Below are positions 8,795-17,758 of a stretch of 64,000 nt of DNA, one piece after another. The stretch is from Streptococcus pasteurianus (lineage in GTDB: Bacteria > Bacillota > Bacilli > Lactobacillales > Streptococcaceae), in NCBI RefSeq assembly GCF_004843545.1, contig NZ_CP039457.1:462501-526500 (forward strand). Direction: 5' to 3'. The notes under the pieces were generated by a model. That model did not search any database. It was given only the letters and a program-made list of their open reading frames with translations, and was not told the DNA's origin. Each line of letters opens with the position of its first letter. Position 1 is the first letter of the stretch. The position numbers were made by a program, and so were the translations under genes.

Positions 8795-9100
8795 ATGGCA
8801 AAGAAAAAGAATCGAAAAAAAGAGTACTTATTGAAATTGAAACGCGCAGGCATTATCAAAGCAGCTGCTAAAGTAGCTACTAATGTTGTTTCAAAAGCGA
8901 CTCTTAGTTTGGAAGAATTTTCAGCGATTTCTGCCGTAGAGGGCATTCGACCAAAACTTATTGAAACACTTTATAATGAAGGGATTAAATCAGTTTCCGA
9001 TTTCAAAAACTTTACTGAAAAAGACGTTTTGGCCTTTAAAGGAGTTGGTCCAGCAACTGTTAATAAATTGAAAGAAAATGGTGTAGCTTTCAAAGCTTAA
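8795..9100 (+). CDS. Small basic helix-hairpin-helix protein
   Basis: A 101-residue protein with a very basic start (AKKKNRKKEYLLKLKRAG) and a C-terminal helix-hairpin-helix, FTEKDVLAFKGVGPATVNKLKENG. The lysine-rich leader plus HhH suggests nucleic-acid binding. It is clearly related to the last 50 residues of the protein at 2011-2958 (shared I-x-S-[IV]-x-DFK and L/FK-x-[IV]G-x-[AV]T-[IV]-x-x-LK). It is co-transcribed with the DUF1912 gene. No precise family or role is known to me. Confidence 0.72.
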   Translation: MAKKKNRKKEYLLKLKRAGIIKAAAKVATNVVSKATLSLEEFSAISAVEGIRPKLIETLYNEGIKSVSDFKNFTEKDVLAFKGVGPATVNKLKENGVAFKA

Positions 9101-9105
9101 TCTAT

Positions 9106-9134
9106 TTGCGTTAGCTGACTAAATCTGTTAAAAT
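9106..9134 (+). promoter_or_regulatory. Promoter of the T-box/valS transcript
   Basis: TTGCGT (9106-9111), 17-bp spacer, TAAAAT (9129-9134). It is placed just ahead of the T-box leader and just after the HhH gene's stop. Confidence 0.6.
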
Positions 9135-9140
9135 AAAAAC

Positions 9141-9328
9141 ATTCAGAGGTGTCTTAAAAAACATTTGTTACAGAGAGCGGTGTGGTTGAGAAATCCGTAC
9201 AAATATTAAGACTGGTTGCTGAACGTTGTAACTGAATAATCAAGTTGCGAGTGCTAGTCACTCGAATGTGGGTGGTACCGCGGATTTATAAAAAGTTCGT
9301 CCCTGTCGAAAGACAGGGGCGATTTTTT
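9141..9328 (+). promoter_or_regulatory. T-box leader (valine) with terminator
   Basis: The T-box core GGGTGGTACCGCGG lies at about 9269-9283, followed by a terminator hairpin CCCTGTC-gaaa-GACAGGGG (9301-9319) and a T run. The upstream part has the GAGAGC and AGAAAT elements of stem I. In the expected specifier zone the sequence GAACGTTGTAACTGA offers GTT and GTA, both valine codons, agreeing with valS downstream. Uncharged tRNA-Val should stabilise the antiterminator and let transcription pass into the GNAT, kinase and valS genes. The exact specifier triplet is not settled. Confidence 0.88.
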
Positions 9329-9351
9329 ACCACCAAAATGGTAGAGAACTT

Positions 9352-9930
9352 ATGATTAAAATTTGGGGTCAGATTAAGGAAAGTAAACTTCCTGATATTG
9401 AGACAGAACGGCTATATTTGCGTCAACGTCTGATTTCAGATGCTGATGATATTTTTGCTTATGCGAGATTGCCAGAAGTGACTTGGCCAGCTGGTTTTCC
9501 ACCTGCAGAAAGTGTGGAAGCAGAGGCATATTATCTTGAAAACATTATGCCAAAGTGCTGGCTTGAGCAGAAGATGCCGTTTGGTTATGGTATTTGCTTA
9601 AAAGGGACAAATAAAGTCATTGGTTTGGTTGATTTTAATAAGCGCCATGCTGATGATGTTCTTGAAATGGGCTATCTGCTTCATCCAGATTATTGGGGTC
9701 AAGGGCTCGTGCCAGAAGCTGCGCGTGCGCTGTTGAAAGTTGGATTTACCCTACTCAATCTCCACAAAATTGAAATTGAATGTTATGGTTACAACAAAGC
9801 AAGCCAACGTATTGCTGAAAAACTAGGTTTCACCCTCGAAGCTTGAATCCGCGACCGCAAAGACGCACAAGGAAAACGTTGTGACCTGTTGCGCTATGGA
9901 TTGTTGAAAAATGAGTGGGAGGGTAGATGA
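9352..9930 (+). pseudogene. RimJ/RimL-type GNAT with premature TGA
   Basis: The open frame gives 164 residues (ETERLYLRQRLISDADDIFAY; LHPDYWGQGLVPEAARALLK acetyl-CoA loop; NKASQRIAEKLGF) and stops at TGA 9844-9846. The same frame continues for 27 codons (IRDRKDAQGKRCDLLRYGLL) to a TGA at 9928-9930 that overlaps the next gene's ATG. The family normally has R after LE(A), so a CGA-to-TGA change is the simplest explanation. The last beta strand and tail are lost; the 164-residue product might retain some fold. It sits inside the T-box valS transcript. Confidence 0.75.
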
Positions 9931-10193
9931 TGAATCTTGTTATTATTGGTGCACAAGCTTCAGGTAAGATGACGATTGGTCAAGAAATTGAAAAGATGAC
10001 CAATATGACTTTGTTTCATAATCATGATAGCATTGATTTTGTTAGGCGTTTTATGGAATATGGGTCTATCTCAACTGAACTCATTCGGAAAATTAGAATG
10101 AATTTTTTTGAAGCTTTTGCTCAGAGCAATAAACCTCTTATTTTTACTGTTGTGATTGATTTTAATGATTCAAATGATATTGAAAAAATGTAG
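9927..10193 (+). pseudogene. Truncated P-loop kinase-like protein
   Basis: An 88-residue frame with a P-loop (IIGAQASGKMTIGQEIEK, residues 6-23) and FHNHDSIDFV, as in the shikimate-kinase-like P-loop proteins of Firmicutes, which are usually about twice this length. The frame ends in a stop ten bases before the valS Shine-Dalgarno region, so the C-terminal half seems to have been deleted together with the old intergenic DNA. ATGATG at 9927/9930 overlaps the preceding stop, the remains of translational coupling. Whether the fragment is made or functional is unknown. Confidence 0.65.
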
Positions 10194-10205
10194 AAAGGAC
10201 ACATT

Positions 10206-12857
10206 ATGTCAAAAGAACTTTCACCAAAATATAACCCAGCTGAGGTTGAGGCTGGGCGTTATCAAAAATGGTTAGATGAGGATGTTTTCAAGCCTTCTGG
10301 CGATAAGAAAGCTCATCCGTATTCTATCGTTATTCCACCACCAAACGTAACTGGTAAACTTCACCTTGGTCACGCTTGGGATACTACTTTGCAAGATATT
10401 ATTATCCGTCAAAAACGTATGCAAGGTTTTGATACTTTATGGCTTCCTGGTATGGACCATGCGGGGATTGCAACACAGGCAAAAGTTGAGGCACGTCTTG
10501 CTGAAGGTGGTATCTCACGTTACGACCTTGGTCGTGAAAAATTCCTTGATAAAGTCTGGGAATGGAAAGATGAATATGCATCAACAATCAAACAACAATG
10601 GGGTAAAATGGGTATCTCTGTTGACTACTCACGTGAACGTTTCACTCTTGATGAAGGATTGTCAAAAGCGGTTCGTAAAGTCTTTGTTGAACTTTATAAA
10701 AAAGGTTGGATTTATCGTGGTGAATTTATCATCAACTGGGATCCAAAAGCTCGTACAGCCCTTTCTGATATCGAAGTTATCCACAAAGATGTCGAAGGTG
10801 CTTTCTACCACATGAACTACATGTTGGAAGATGGTTCACGTAGCCTTGAAGTTGCCACAACTCGTCCTGAAACAATGTTCGGTGACGTAGCCGTTGCGGT
10901 TAACCCAAATGATGACCGTTACAAAGATTTGATTGGTCAAAATGTTATCCTTCCAATCGTTAACAAAGCTATTCCAATCGTCGGTGATGAACACGCTGAC
11001 CCAGAATTTGGTACTGGTGTGGTTAAAATCACTCCAGCACACGACCCTAATGACTTCTTAGTTGGTCAGCGTCATAACTTGCCACAAATCAACGTCATGA
11101 ATGATGACGGTACAATGAACGAACTTGCTGGTGAATTTGCTGGTATGGACCGCTTTGAAGCTCGAAAAGCTGTCGTTAAAAAATTGGAAGAAATCGGTGC
11201 GCTTGTTGAAATCGAAAAAATGGTTCATAGCGTTGGTCACTCAGAACGTACTGGTGTGCCAGTTGAGCCACGTTTGTCAACACAATGGTTCGTTAAAATG
11301 GATCAATTGGCTAAAAATGCTATTGCTAACCAAGACACTGATGACGAAGTAAAATTCTACCCACCACGTTTCAACGATACTTTCCTTCAATGGATGGAAA
11401 ACGTTCACGACTGGGTTATTTCTCGTCAATTATGGTGGGGTCACCAAATCCCTGCATGGTACAATGCTGAAGGTGAAATGTACGTTGGTGAAGAAGCTCC
11501 AGAAGGTGACGGATGGACTCAAGACGAAGACGTTCTTGATACTTGGTTTAGTTCAGCCTTATGGCCATTCTCAACAATGGGTTGGCCTGACACAGAAGCA
11601 GAAGACTTCAAGCGTTACTTCCCAACATCTACATTGGTAACTGGTTATGATATCATCTTCTTCTGGGTGTCACGTATGATTTTCCAATCATTGGAATTCA
11701 CAGGACGCCGTCCATTTGAAAACGTGCTTATCCACGGTCTTATTCGTGACGAGCAAGGACGTAAAATGTCTAAATCACTTGGTAACGGTATTGATCCAAT
11801 GGATGTTATCGAGAAATACGGTGCTGACGCGCTTCGTTGGTTCTTATCAAATGGTTCTGCACCAGGTCAAGACGTTCGTTTCTCTTACGAAAAAATGGAC
11901 GCTGCTTGGAACTTCATTAACAAAATCTGGAACATTTCTCGTTACATTTTGATGAACAATGAAGACCTTACGCTTGACCAAGCTAGCGCAAATGTTGACA
12001 AAGTTGTTGCTGGTACGGCTGGTAACGTAACTGACCGCTGGATTCTTCACAACTTGAATGAAACAATTGCCAAAGTTACTGAAAACTTTGATAAATTTGA
12101 ATTTGGTGTAGCTGGTCACATCCTTTACAACTTCATCTGGGATGAATTTGCTGACTGGTACGTTGAATTGACTAAAGAAGTGCTTTATAGCGACAACGAA
12201 GACGAAAAAGTTATCACTCGTTCAGTTCTTCTTTACACACTTGATAAGATTCTTCGTTTGCTTCACCCAATCATGCCATTTGTTACTGAAGAAATCTTTG
12301 AACAAATTTCTGAAGGTTCAATTGTAACTGCTGAATACCCAACAGTTAATCCAGCATTTGAAAATGAAGCTGCGCACAAAGGTGTTGAAAGCCTTAAAGA
12401 CCTTATCCGTGCTGTCCGTAACGCACGTAGCGAGGTGAATGTTGCTCCAAGTAAACCAATCACACTTCTTGTGAAAACAAGCGATAAAGAATTGGAAGAC
12501 TTCTTTAACAGCAATGTGAATTATATCAAGCGCTTCACAAATCCTGAAAAACTAGAAATTTCTTCTGACATTGAAGCACCAGAATTGGGAATGTCTAGCG
12601 TTATCACAGGCGCTGAAATCTTCTTGCCACTTGCTGACCTTCTTAACGTTGAAGAAGAATTGGCACGTCTTGACAAAGAACTTGCTAAATGGCAAAAAGA
12701 ATTGGACATGGTGGCACGCAAACTCGGCAACGAAAAATTCGTCGCTAACGCTAAACCAGAAGTTGTCCAAAAAGAACGCGACAAACAAGTCGATTACCAA
12801 GCCAAATACGACGCAACAGTCGCTCGTATCGAAGACATGAAAAAATTGGTGAAATAA
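10206..12857 (+). CDS. valS: Valyl-tRNA synthetase
   Basis: An 883-residue class I synthetase charging tRNA-Val. It carries the HIGH-type signature [13 protein letters not shown] near residue 45, an editing domain (residues about 190-330, [11 protein letters not shown]), KMSKS in [10 protein letters not shown] near residue 520, the anticodon-binding helical domain, and the C-terminal coiled-coil arm rich in Lys/Glu ([19 protein letters not shown]). Length is normal. AAAGGAC precedes the ATG at 10206. Codon use is strongly biased, as expected for a highly expressed gene. It is controlled by the T-box about 0.9 kb upstream. Confidence 0.97.
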   Translation: MSKELSPKYNPAEVEAGRYQKWLDEDVFKPSGDKKAHPYSIVIPPPNVTGKLHLGHAWDTTLQDIIIRQKRMQGFDTLWLPGMDHAGIATQAKVEARLAEGGISRYDLGREKFLDKVWEWKDEYASTIKQQWGKMGISVDYSRERFTLDEGLSKAVRKVFVELYKKGWIYRGEFIINWDPKARTALSDIEVIHKDVEGAFYHMNYMLEDGSRSLEVATTRPETMFGDVAVAVNPNDDRYKDLIGQNVILPIVNKAIPIVGDEHADPEFGTGVVKITPAHDPNDFLVGQRHNLPQINVMNDDGTMNELAGEFAGMDRFEARKAVVKKLEEIGALVEIEKMVHSVGHSERTGVPVEPRLSTQWFVKMDQLAKNAIANQDTDDEVKFYPPRFNDTFLQWMENVHDWVISRQLWWGHQIPAWYNAEGEMYVGEEAPEGDGWTQDEDVLDTWFSSALWPFSTMGWPDTEAEDFKRYFPTSTLVTGYDIIFFWVSRMIFQSLEFTGRRPFENVLIHGLIRDEQGRKMSKSLGNGIDPMDVIEKYGADALRWFLSNGSAPGQDVRFSYEKMDAAWNFINKIWNISRYILMNNEDLTLDQASANVDKVVAGTAGNVTDRWILHNLNETIAKVTENFDKFEFGVAGHILYNFIWDEFADWYVELTKEVLYSDNEDEKVITRSVLLYTLDKILRLLHPIMPFVTEEIFEQISEGSIVTAEYPTVNPAFENEAAHKGVESLKDLIRAVRNARSEVNVAPSKPITLLVKTSDKELEDFFNSNVNYIKRFTNPEKLEISSDIEAPELGMSSVITGAEIFLPLADLLNVEEELARLDKELAKWQKELDMVARKLGNEKFVANAKPEVVQKERDKQVDYQAKYDATVARIEDMKKLVK

Positions 12858-12974
12858 ATTAAGCTTTCTACAAGGATTCGTTAAGATTGCCTTAAGTAAG
12901 GAAATCTATACTATAAAAAATCCTAGTTAACTTTCTTTTTCACAGATAACTACTTTTCAAAGAGTATCACAATC

Positions 12975-13019
12975 AAAAAGCACCCCACCTCAACTGTAAG
13001 TTGAAGTGGGGTGCTTTTT
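12975..13019. terminator. Bidirectional terminator between valS and the SIR2 gene
   Basis: AAAAAGCACCCCACCTCAAC with its complement (one mismatch) around a short loop, A run on the left and T run on the right. It serves valS rightward and the SIR2 gene leftward. Confidence 0.9.
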
Positions 13020-13055
13020 GGAATCCAAGCATGAAAATTAGATAATATTTCTAAT

Positions 13056-16000
13056 CTATTTGGTATAATTTCCAATTTTTCTTTTGAGTTCTTCCCATTC
13101 AGGGGGAGATAGTAATTCTTGAATATACTGAGACTCTTTTAAACTTATGAGCTGTGTATCATCAAGATACGGTAATAGTACAAATAATGATTCTAAATCC
13201 TGAAAACTTTTTCTAATTTTTCTATTTTCTAAAAGAATCCATATGTATTTAATTAGTAGGTTGTTTTTTTCATTATTAAGTTTTTCTTCGCTTAAGTAAT
13301 AAGTCAGAGAATATAACTCAATATTAGCTGTACATTCTGTTATAGTATTTTTAAGAGTATCTAAGAAACTTAAGTATTTATCGCTGTTAAGTTTATCTTC
13401 TTGAATAATATATGCAAGTGATGAAAGAATATTATAACTTTTATTTTTTTGTAATATAAGTTGTTTTAACCAATCGTTTTCGTATCTGAATTTTTCTTGA
13501 CTTAAGAAAATTAAATTAACCATATAGTTGAAGTTGTTATGCTGAAACATTATTTCTCTGGGTTCTATATAATCAAGTGCTATTAGTAGTGCATAACTCA
13601 AAGCATTGTTATCATTAATTTTTGTTTTGAGTAAGTTAGAAACTAGCTTTTCGAAAAGCTTTCTAATATTATCCGGCATTCCGATATGATAATAAATGTA
13701 TCCTAGAAATGTTTCATAATTAACTATTTCAGTACTTATGTCGTACTCATATAAGAATACGCCTTTCATAAATTGTTTGTAAGGACCATGTGAGAGGTTG
13801 TCAATTTTTTCTTTTATATCTGTTATATATTTCTTGTGTTTAATCGCTAATTCTATTAAAGTAATTAAATATTTTCCCAATTCAGAATTGATAAATAGAC
13901 TTATATCAAAAGTTTTATTATCTGATAAGGAACTATCCAAATTGTTAGGAGATATACTAAAAAGTTTATTGATTATTTGTGTATTTAAATTATTTTGTTG
14001 AACGAAGTATGTGAAAAACTTTTCCTTATCATGTGAAAAGTGATTATCATTCATATTTTCTAAGCAGGTACTTATCGAAAAATTTATAATATTTTTTGGC
14101 AACTCTTCAATAATTGCAAGTTTATAAAATAGAGAAGAGTATCTGTTGAATAACTTTTTACTATTATTGCTCAAGAAAGTCCAAAATTTTTCTTGCAATT
14201 CTTTATTTGAATTATTTGTCAATAATTCAATACAGAAATCGATTGTAGCATTAACAGTGTTCTCTTCCCAAGGTTTTTTAGGATTAAATTGATTTTCTTG
14301 AGAAGTTAACAAAATATTAAGGAGTTCTTGCTCTGATAAATTTAAAATCTGTTCTACGGTTATAAATGAATTATTTCGAACAATAAAGGATGCTCCTCCA
14401 GTAATTAATTCGTGATAATTATCGAGAGGGAGTATTTGTTGTTTTTCAAGTTCTGAAGAATGTCTTTGTACAAAACTATTAAGTTCAGAGCCAAAAGTTT
14501 GGTCATTGAAATTAATATTGTTAATTAATTTTTCGACTAAATTACTTTCTAATGATATATCATTATCTAATTTTACTAATATTTTTTGTATGACTTTTCT
14601 AGAAATTAATTCTTCAGGAATTTTTTCTAGAAGGGATTCTTCATTGATAAAAATATGATTCTTGCTTAATAGTATATATAATATTTCTAAAATCCCACCT
14701 TCTGAAATTAATTCTTCAATTGAATAAGGAATTATTTCTTGGCTAAGTTCAACAGTATTAATAAGTTCAATAATTTGAGAGGAATTTAAATTTAGTTTTA
14801 GCTTTTCTTTAACATCGTTAGTTAAGTATATTGATTTACTATAAGTGTCTTTTGAATCTTTTGGTGTAAATTGATTAATAAACCAATATCCCATTAAATC
14901 ACAATCCTTAATAAATTTTGTAAACGGAATACTAGCTGTTGTACCGATTGCAGATCTAATATTAACTAATTCATCAATTGAAATTTTTTGATAATCAATA
15001 CCATATTTGTACAAATTGTATAAAGAATTAATATAATAATTTTGATTACCTTTAGAAAATAACACTTTTAGGATTTTCCACTCTTCAAGCGATAGTGATT
15101 CTTTATTTTGATCTACGAAATTCCAAAAAGAGTCAAAATTATTGATGACGGTATTTTTTACCACGTTACTCTTAAATGTTGAGTGAAGAATAAGTTCGGG
15201 AATTTCTTTGTCATTAAGTGTTAATATTTTTTTATATAGAGCATTTAAAAATGTTCCATTATCTGCGTTATTATTTAAAGCATTGATGACTTCGTCTTCA
15301 GTGGAGATTGGATTTAGTAATAGTTGCCATTCTCGATTCTGTGGTGATAATCCAGTTTCTTCATTAATTTTATCGGTTAATTTTTTTATAAACACAGGAA
15401 GATCATCAAATGAGCTACCATACCAGATTATTGAAGTATGATTTTCATTTTTAAAAAAAGTAGAATAAAGATTACGATACTCTTTATCAATCTTAGGGTC
15501 ATTGGTTTTGTCAGCTTTCATTAAAGCGTAATGTTTGTTTTTGGGTGCTAGTAGAGATAAAATTTCATCTTCTTCAAGGCTAACGCCAACAAATAATACA
15601 GTTAAATTTTTAGTTGAGAACCACTTTTTTAATTGTTCAAAATTATGTTTTTCTTTGTGATATGTTTTAGAGTAGTCAGCTGAGGAACTAACAAAGAAGT
15701 TCGGGTCACAATGTGGGGTTCCATGGATATGGAGAATATCTCCCCACTCGAGTTTACTATCATTATTTATAACAAACTCTTGGAGATCATTAATGCTTTT
15801 GACACTATTTCGTAGTCTTTGGGCATGCTTTTCTATTTCTAAATCATAATTTGAAGTAACGAATATTGCATCAATATTAACTAGTGCTTCGAGTATTTCA
15901 TTAGATGGTTGGTATGGTACTAATTTTTCAAAATAGTTTTTTTCAAAGTTGAGCCTATTTTTCTTAAATTCCTCTTCACCTAAAATGGATTTTAATGAAT

Positions 16001-16280
16001 GATTTACTAAATCAACTTTCCGTTTATTGTTTAAGTTTGATTTTGATATGGTGTCAAAGACTAAATATTTTTCTCTTCCTATGCTAACATTCTCGATATT
16101 TAGTAGATAGGATTGCCAATATTTAATGAGATGAGTAACATAATCATTCCAATTGGGATATCCTTGTGAAATTGAAACACCTGCACCAACAAAGATAACT
16201 AGTTTTTGCTTTCTAATAGCTTGGACTAAGTCAGTTACAAGAGAATTGAACTCTTCATCCGTGTAAGTTTGTTTTTCCAT
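13056..16280 (-). CDS. Large SIR2-domain protein, probable anti-phage NADase
   Basis: A 1074-residue protein with an N-terminal SIR2-like NAD-binding domain (residues about 15-300): FVGAGVSIS at 30-38, YPNW at 41-44, VTSNYD with Asn144, HIHG with His186, and LFVGVSLEED. Asn and His are the catalytic pair of defence sirtuins. Residues 300-1074 are Asn/Ile/Leu/Ser-rich, predicted helical, with no motif I recognise. Size and layout match stand-alone SIR2 abortive-infection proteins such as DSR1/DSR2, which deplete NAD+ after sensing a phage protein. The gene is much more AT-rich than its neighbours and is flanked by a terminator and its own AAGGAGG/ATG, so horizontal acquisition is likely. No partner gene is adjacent. 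Confidence 0.8.
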   Translation of the reverse strand: MEKQTYTDEEFNSLVTDLVQAIRKQKLVIFVGAGVSISQGYPNWNDYVTHLIKYWQSYLLNIENVSIGREKYLVFDTISKSNLNNKRKVDLVNHSLKSILGEEEFKKNRLNFEKNYFEKLVPYQPSNEILEALVNIDAIFVTSNYDLEIEKHAQRLRNSVKSINDLQEFVINNDSKLEWGDILHIHGTPHCDPNFFVSSSADYSKTYHKEKHNFEQLKKWFSTKNLTVLFVGVSLEEDEILSLLAPKNKHYALMKADKTNDPKIDKEYRNLYSTFFKNENHTSIIWYGSSFDDLPVFIKKLTDKINEETGLSPQNREWQLLLNPISTEDEVINALNNNADNGTFLNALYKKILTLNDKEIPELILHSTFKSNVVKNTVINNFDSFWNFVDQNKESLSLEEWKILKVLFSKGNQNYYINSLYNLYKYGIDYQKISIDELVNIRSAIGTTASIPFTKFIKDCDLMGYWFINQFTPKDSKDTYSKSIYLTNDVKEKLKLNLNSSQIIELINTVELSQEIIPYSIEELISEGGILEILYILLSKNHIFINEESLLEKIPEELISRKVIQKILVKLDNDISLESNLVEKLINNINFNDQTFGSELNSFVQRHSSELEKQQILPLDNYHELITGGASFIVRNNSFITVEQILNLSEQELLNILLTSQENQFNPKKPWEENTVNATIDFCIELLTNNSNKELQEKFWTFLSNNSKKLFNRYSSLFYKLAIIEELPKNIINFSISTCLENMNDNHFSHDKEKFFTYFVQQNNLNTQIINKLFSISPNNLDSSLSDNKTFDISLFINSELGKYLITLIELAIKHKKYITDIKEKIDNLSHGPYKQFMKGVFLYEYDISTEIVNYETFLGYIYYHIGMPDNIRKLFEKLVSNLLKTKINDNNALSYALLIALDYIEPREIMFQHNNFNYMVNLIFLSQEKFRYENDWLKQLILQKNKSYNILSSLAYIIQEDKLNSDKYLSFLDTLKNTITECTANIELYSLTYYLSEEKLNNEKNNLLIKYIWILLENRKIRKSFQDLESLFVLLPYLDDTQLISLKESQYIQELLSPPEWEELKRKIGNYTK

Positions 16281-16548
16281 AATCCTCCTTTTTATATTTA
16301 TTATAATTATATGATACGTATGTTATTATACTATAGTTTAATATAGAAAAAAGATAAAAAATTAGTTTGATTCTATGTATTATTAGGTTAAATAAGTTTT
16401 GTAGTATAATACAGAAAGACGATAAGGAGGATCATTGTATTGTTCCCAAAAACTTGGACAAATATTATTGTTAAAAACAACTATTAGATTTTGAAAAGAA
16501 AGAGCTGGAAAATGTTATTCTAGTCTTTTTTTGCTATACTTATGCTAA
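16281..16548. other. Intergenic region with an orphan promoter and ribosome-binding site
   Basis: The left part holds the SIR2 gene's leftward promoter area (several TATAAT-like hexamers, and the palindrome ATACGTAT near 16315). On the right, TATAAT (16405-16410) and AAGGAGG (16424-16430) are followed only by frames of 15-19 codons starting at TTG. The stretch TGTTCCCAAAAACTTGGACA (16441-16460) resembles a terminal inverted repeat of IS3-type elements, so a gene body may have been replaced by insertion-element debris. Confidence 0.4.
16532..16540 (+). promoter_or_regulatory. Extended -10 of the YjbR-family gene
   Basis: TTGCTATACT contains TGn plus TATACT (16535-16540). Initiation is expected near 16547, which makes the upstream ATG at 16549 unusable and fixes the start at 16564, after AAAGGAG. 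Confidence 0.55.
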
Positions 16549-16563
16549 ATGAAAGGAGTCCCT

Positions 16564-17649
16564 ATGTCATTTGAATCGGATATTTTTAGGAAGAAGCGAG
16601 TAGTGTTTGAGCGCTTGGTGCCGTTTGGCTTTCAGAAATCACAGGGTGGTTATGAGTTCCGCGAAACTATTTTGGACGGCGCTTTTGAAGTACGTGTTCA
16701 TGTTGCGGCAGATGGGGAGGTGTCAACTCATGTGATTGATACTGATTTGAACGAGGAATATCTTGCCATTCATGTGGCGCAAGCAATGGGAAATTTTGTT
16801 GGGCAAGTCAGAGAAGCTTATCTTGCGGTGCTTGAACGTGTGGCGACAGCTTGCTTTGAAGCTCTGCCATTTCTCAATCCACAAACCAATCGTCTCGCAC
16901 ACTACTTGCAAGCGACATATGGCGACATGTATGACCATCCTTTTGAAAAATATCCTGAGTTTTCGTCTTACCGTTACCCGCAGAATCATAAGTGGTATGC
17001 GTTGATTATGACGGTTGCGCGTGGAAAGTTGGATTTGGGCGATGAAACGTGGTCAAAAGAGGCATTGAAACAGAAAATCGAGATTATCAATATCAAAGTT
17101 AAACCCAAAGACTTGCCCCGATTGCTTGAAATAAGCGGCATTTACCCGTCTTACCATATGAGCAAGAAATCGTGGGTGTCGCTAGTGCTGGACGAGACGG
17201 TTTCGGATGATTTGCTTTTTTCTTTGGTGGAAAATAGCAGAGCTTTAGTTGCAGGGAAAAGTCTTGGGAGCTTATCTGGGCCTGATTATTGGATTATCCC
17301 TGCCAATCTGAAATATTACGATATCGATGCGGAATTTGCTGCAAATTCGATTATTAATTGGACACAAAAAGCCAGTATTAAAGCGGGTGATTATGTTGCC
17401 ATTTATATTACGGCACCAACACGTGCCCTTCGCTACCTTTGCCGTGTCTTAGAATCCGACATTCCAAACAGCGGTTATCGAGAAGAAAAATCAATTAAAA
17501 AACTAATAAAAATTGAGCTATTGCAAACTTTTTCGGATAGCCAATTTCCAATCGCTGTGCTGAAAGAATGTGGTGTCACTAACATTCGTGGACCACGCCG
17601 TATGACAAAAGAATTAATTACCTTGATTGATTCGAATATAAAATCGTAA
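16564..17649 (+). CDS. MmcQ/YjbR family protein with C-terminal PUA/EVE-like domain
   Basis: A 361-residue protein. The middle third (HPFEKYPEFSSYRYPQNHKWYALI, then INIKVKPKDLPRLLEISGIYPSYHM and SKKSWVSLVLDE) is the YjbR/MmcQ fold, a small DNA-binding-like domain normally about 120 residues. The N-terminal 110 residues are a streptococcal extension. The C-terminal portion (DYWIIPANLKYYDIDAEF, later IKAGDYVAIYITAP and YLCRVLESDIP) resembles PUA/EVE domains, which recognise modified bases. The start is ATG 16564 by ribosome site and promoter spacing. Two domains pointing at nucleic acid make a base-modification or DNA-repair role plausible, but unproven. Confidence 0.7.
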   Translation: MSFESDIFRKKRVVFERLVPFGFQKSQGGYEFRETILDGAFEVRVHVAADGEVSTHVIDTDLNEEYLAIHVAQAMGNFVGQVREAYLAVLERVATACFEALPFLNPQTNRLAHYLQATYGDMYDHPFEKYPEFSSYRYPQNHKWYALIMTVARGKLDLGDETWSKEALKQKIEIINIKVKPKDLPRLLEISGIYPSYHMSKKSWVSLVLDETVSDDLLFSLVENSRALVAGKSLGSLSGPDYWIIPANLKYYDIDAEFAANSIINWTQKASIKAGDYVAIYITAPTRALRYLCRVLESDIPNSGYREEKSIKKLIKIELLQTFSDSQFPIAVLKECGVTNIRGPRRMTKELITLIDSNIKS

Positions 17650-17673
17650 AATCTTGTGCGAAAGTGCAAGATT
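17648..17673 (+). terminator. Terminator after the YjbR-family gene
   Basis: ATCTTG and CAAGAT arms with inner G-T pairs around GAAA, followed by T6. The hairpin begins at the stop codon. Confidence 0.75.
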
Positions 17674-17758
17674 TTTTGTGTTCTATTTAAAAAATTGAAA
17701 GAATATTGCAAAAAAACTTTGAAGATGTATACTTTTAAAAACGGGGGAGATTTATTAT

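Noticed and set aside
9844..9930. TGA readthrough or selenocysteine in the GNAT upstream of valS
   Set aside because: No SECIS-like structure or selenoprotein logic; a CGA-to-TGA mutation explains it more simply.
10366..12840. Many overlapping open frames of 60-150 codons on both strands of valS
   Set aside because: They are by-products of the strong codon bias of valS; none has a ribosome site or recognisable domain. The same holds for frames over typA, asnA, murD and glcK.
13798..15441. Rightward frames inside the SIR2 gene and search for a partner gene
   Set aside because: The frames have no ribosome sites or domains, and no second gene in the same orientation is adjacent. The system looks single-gene.
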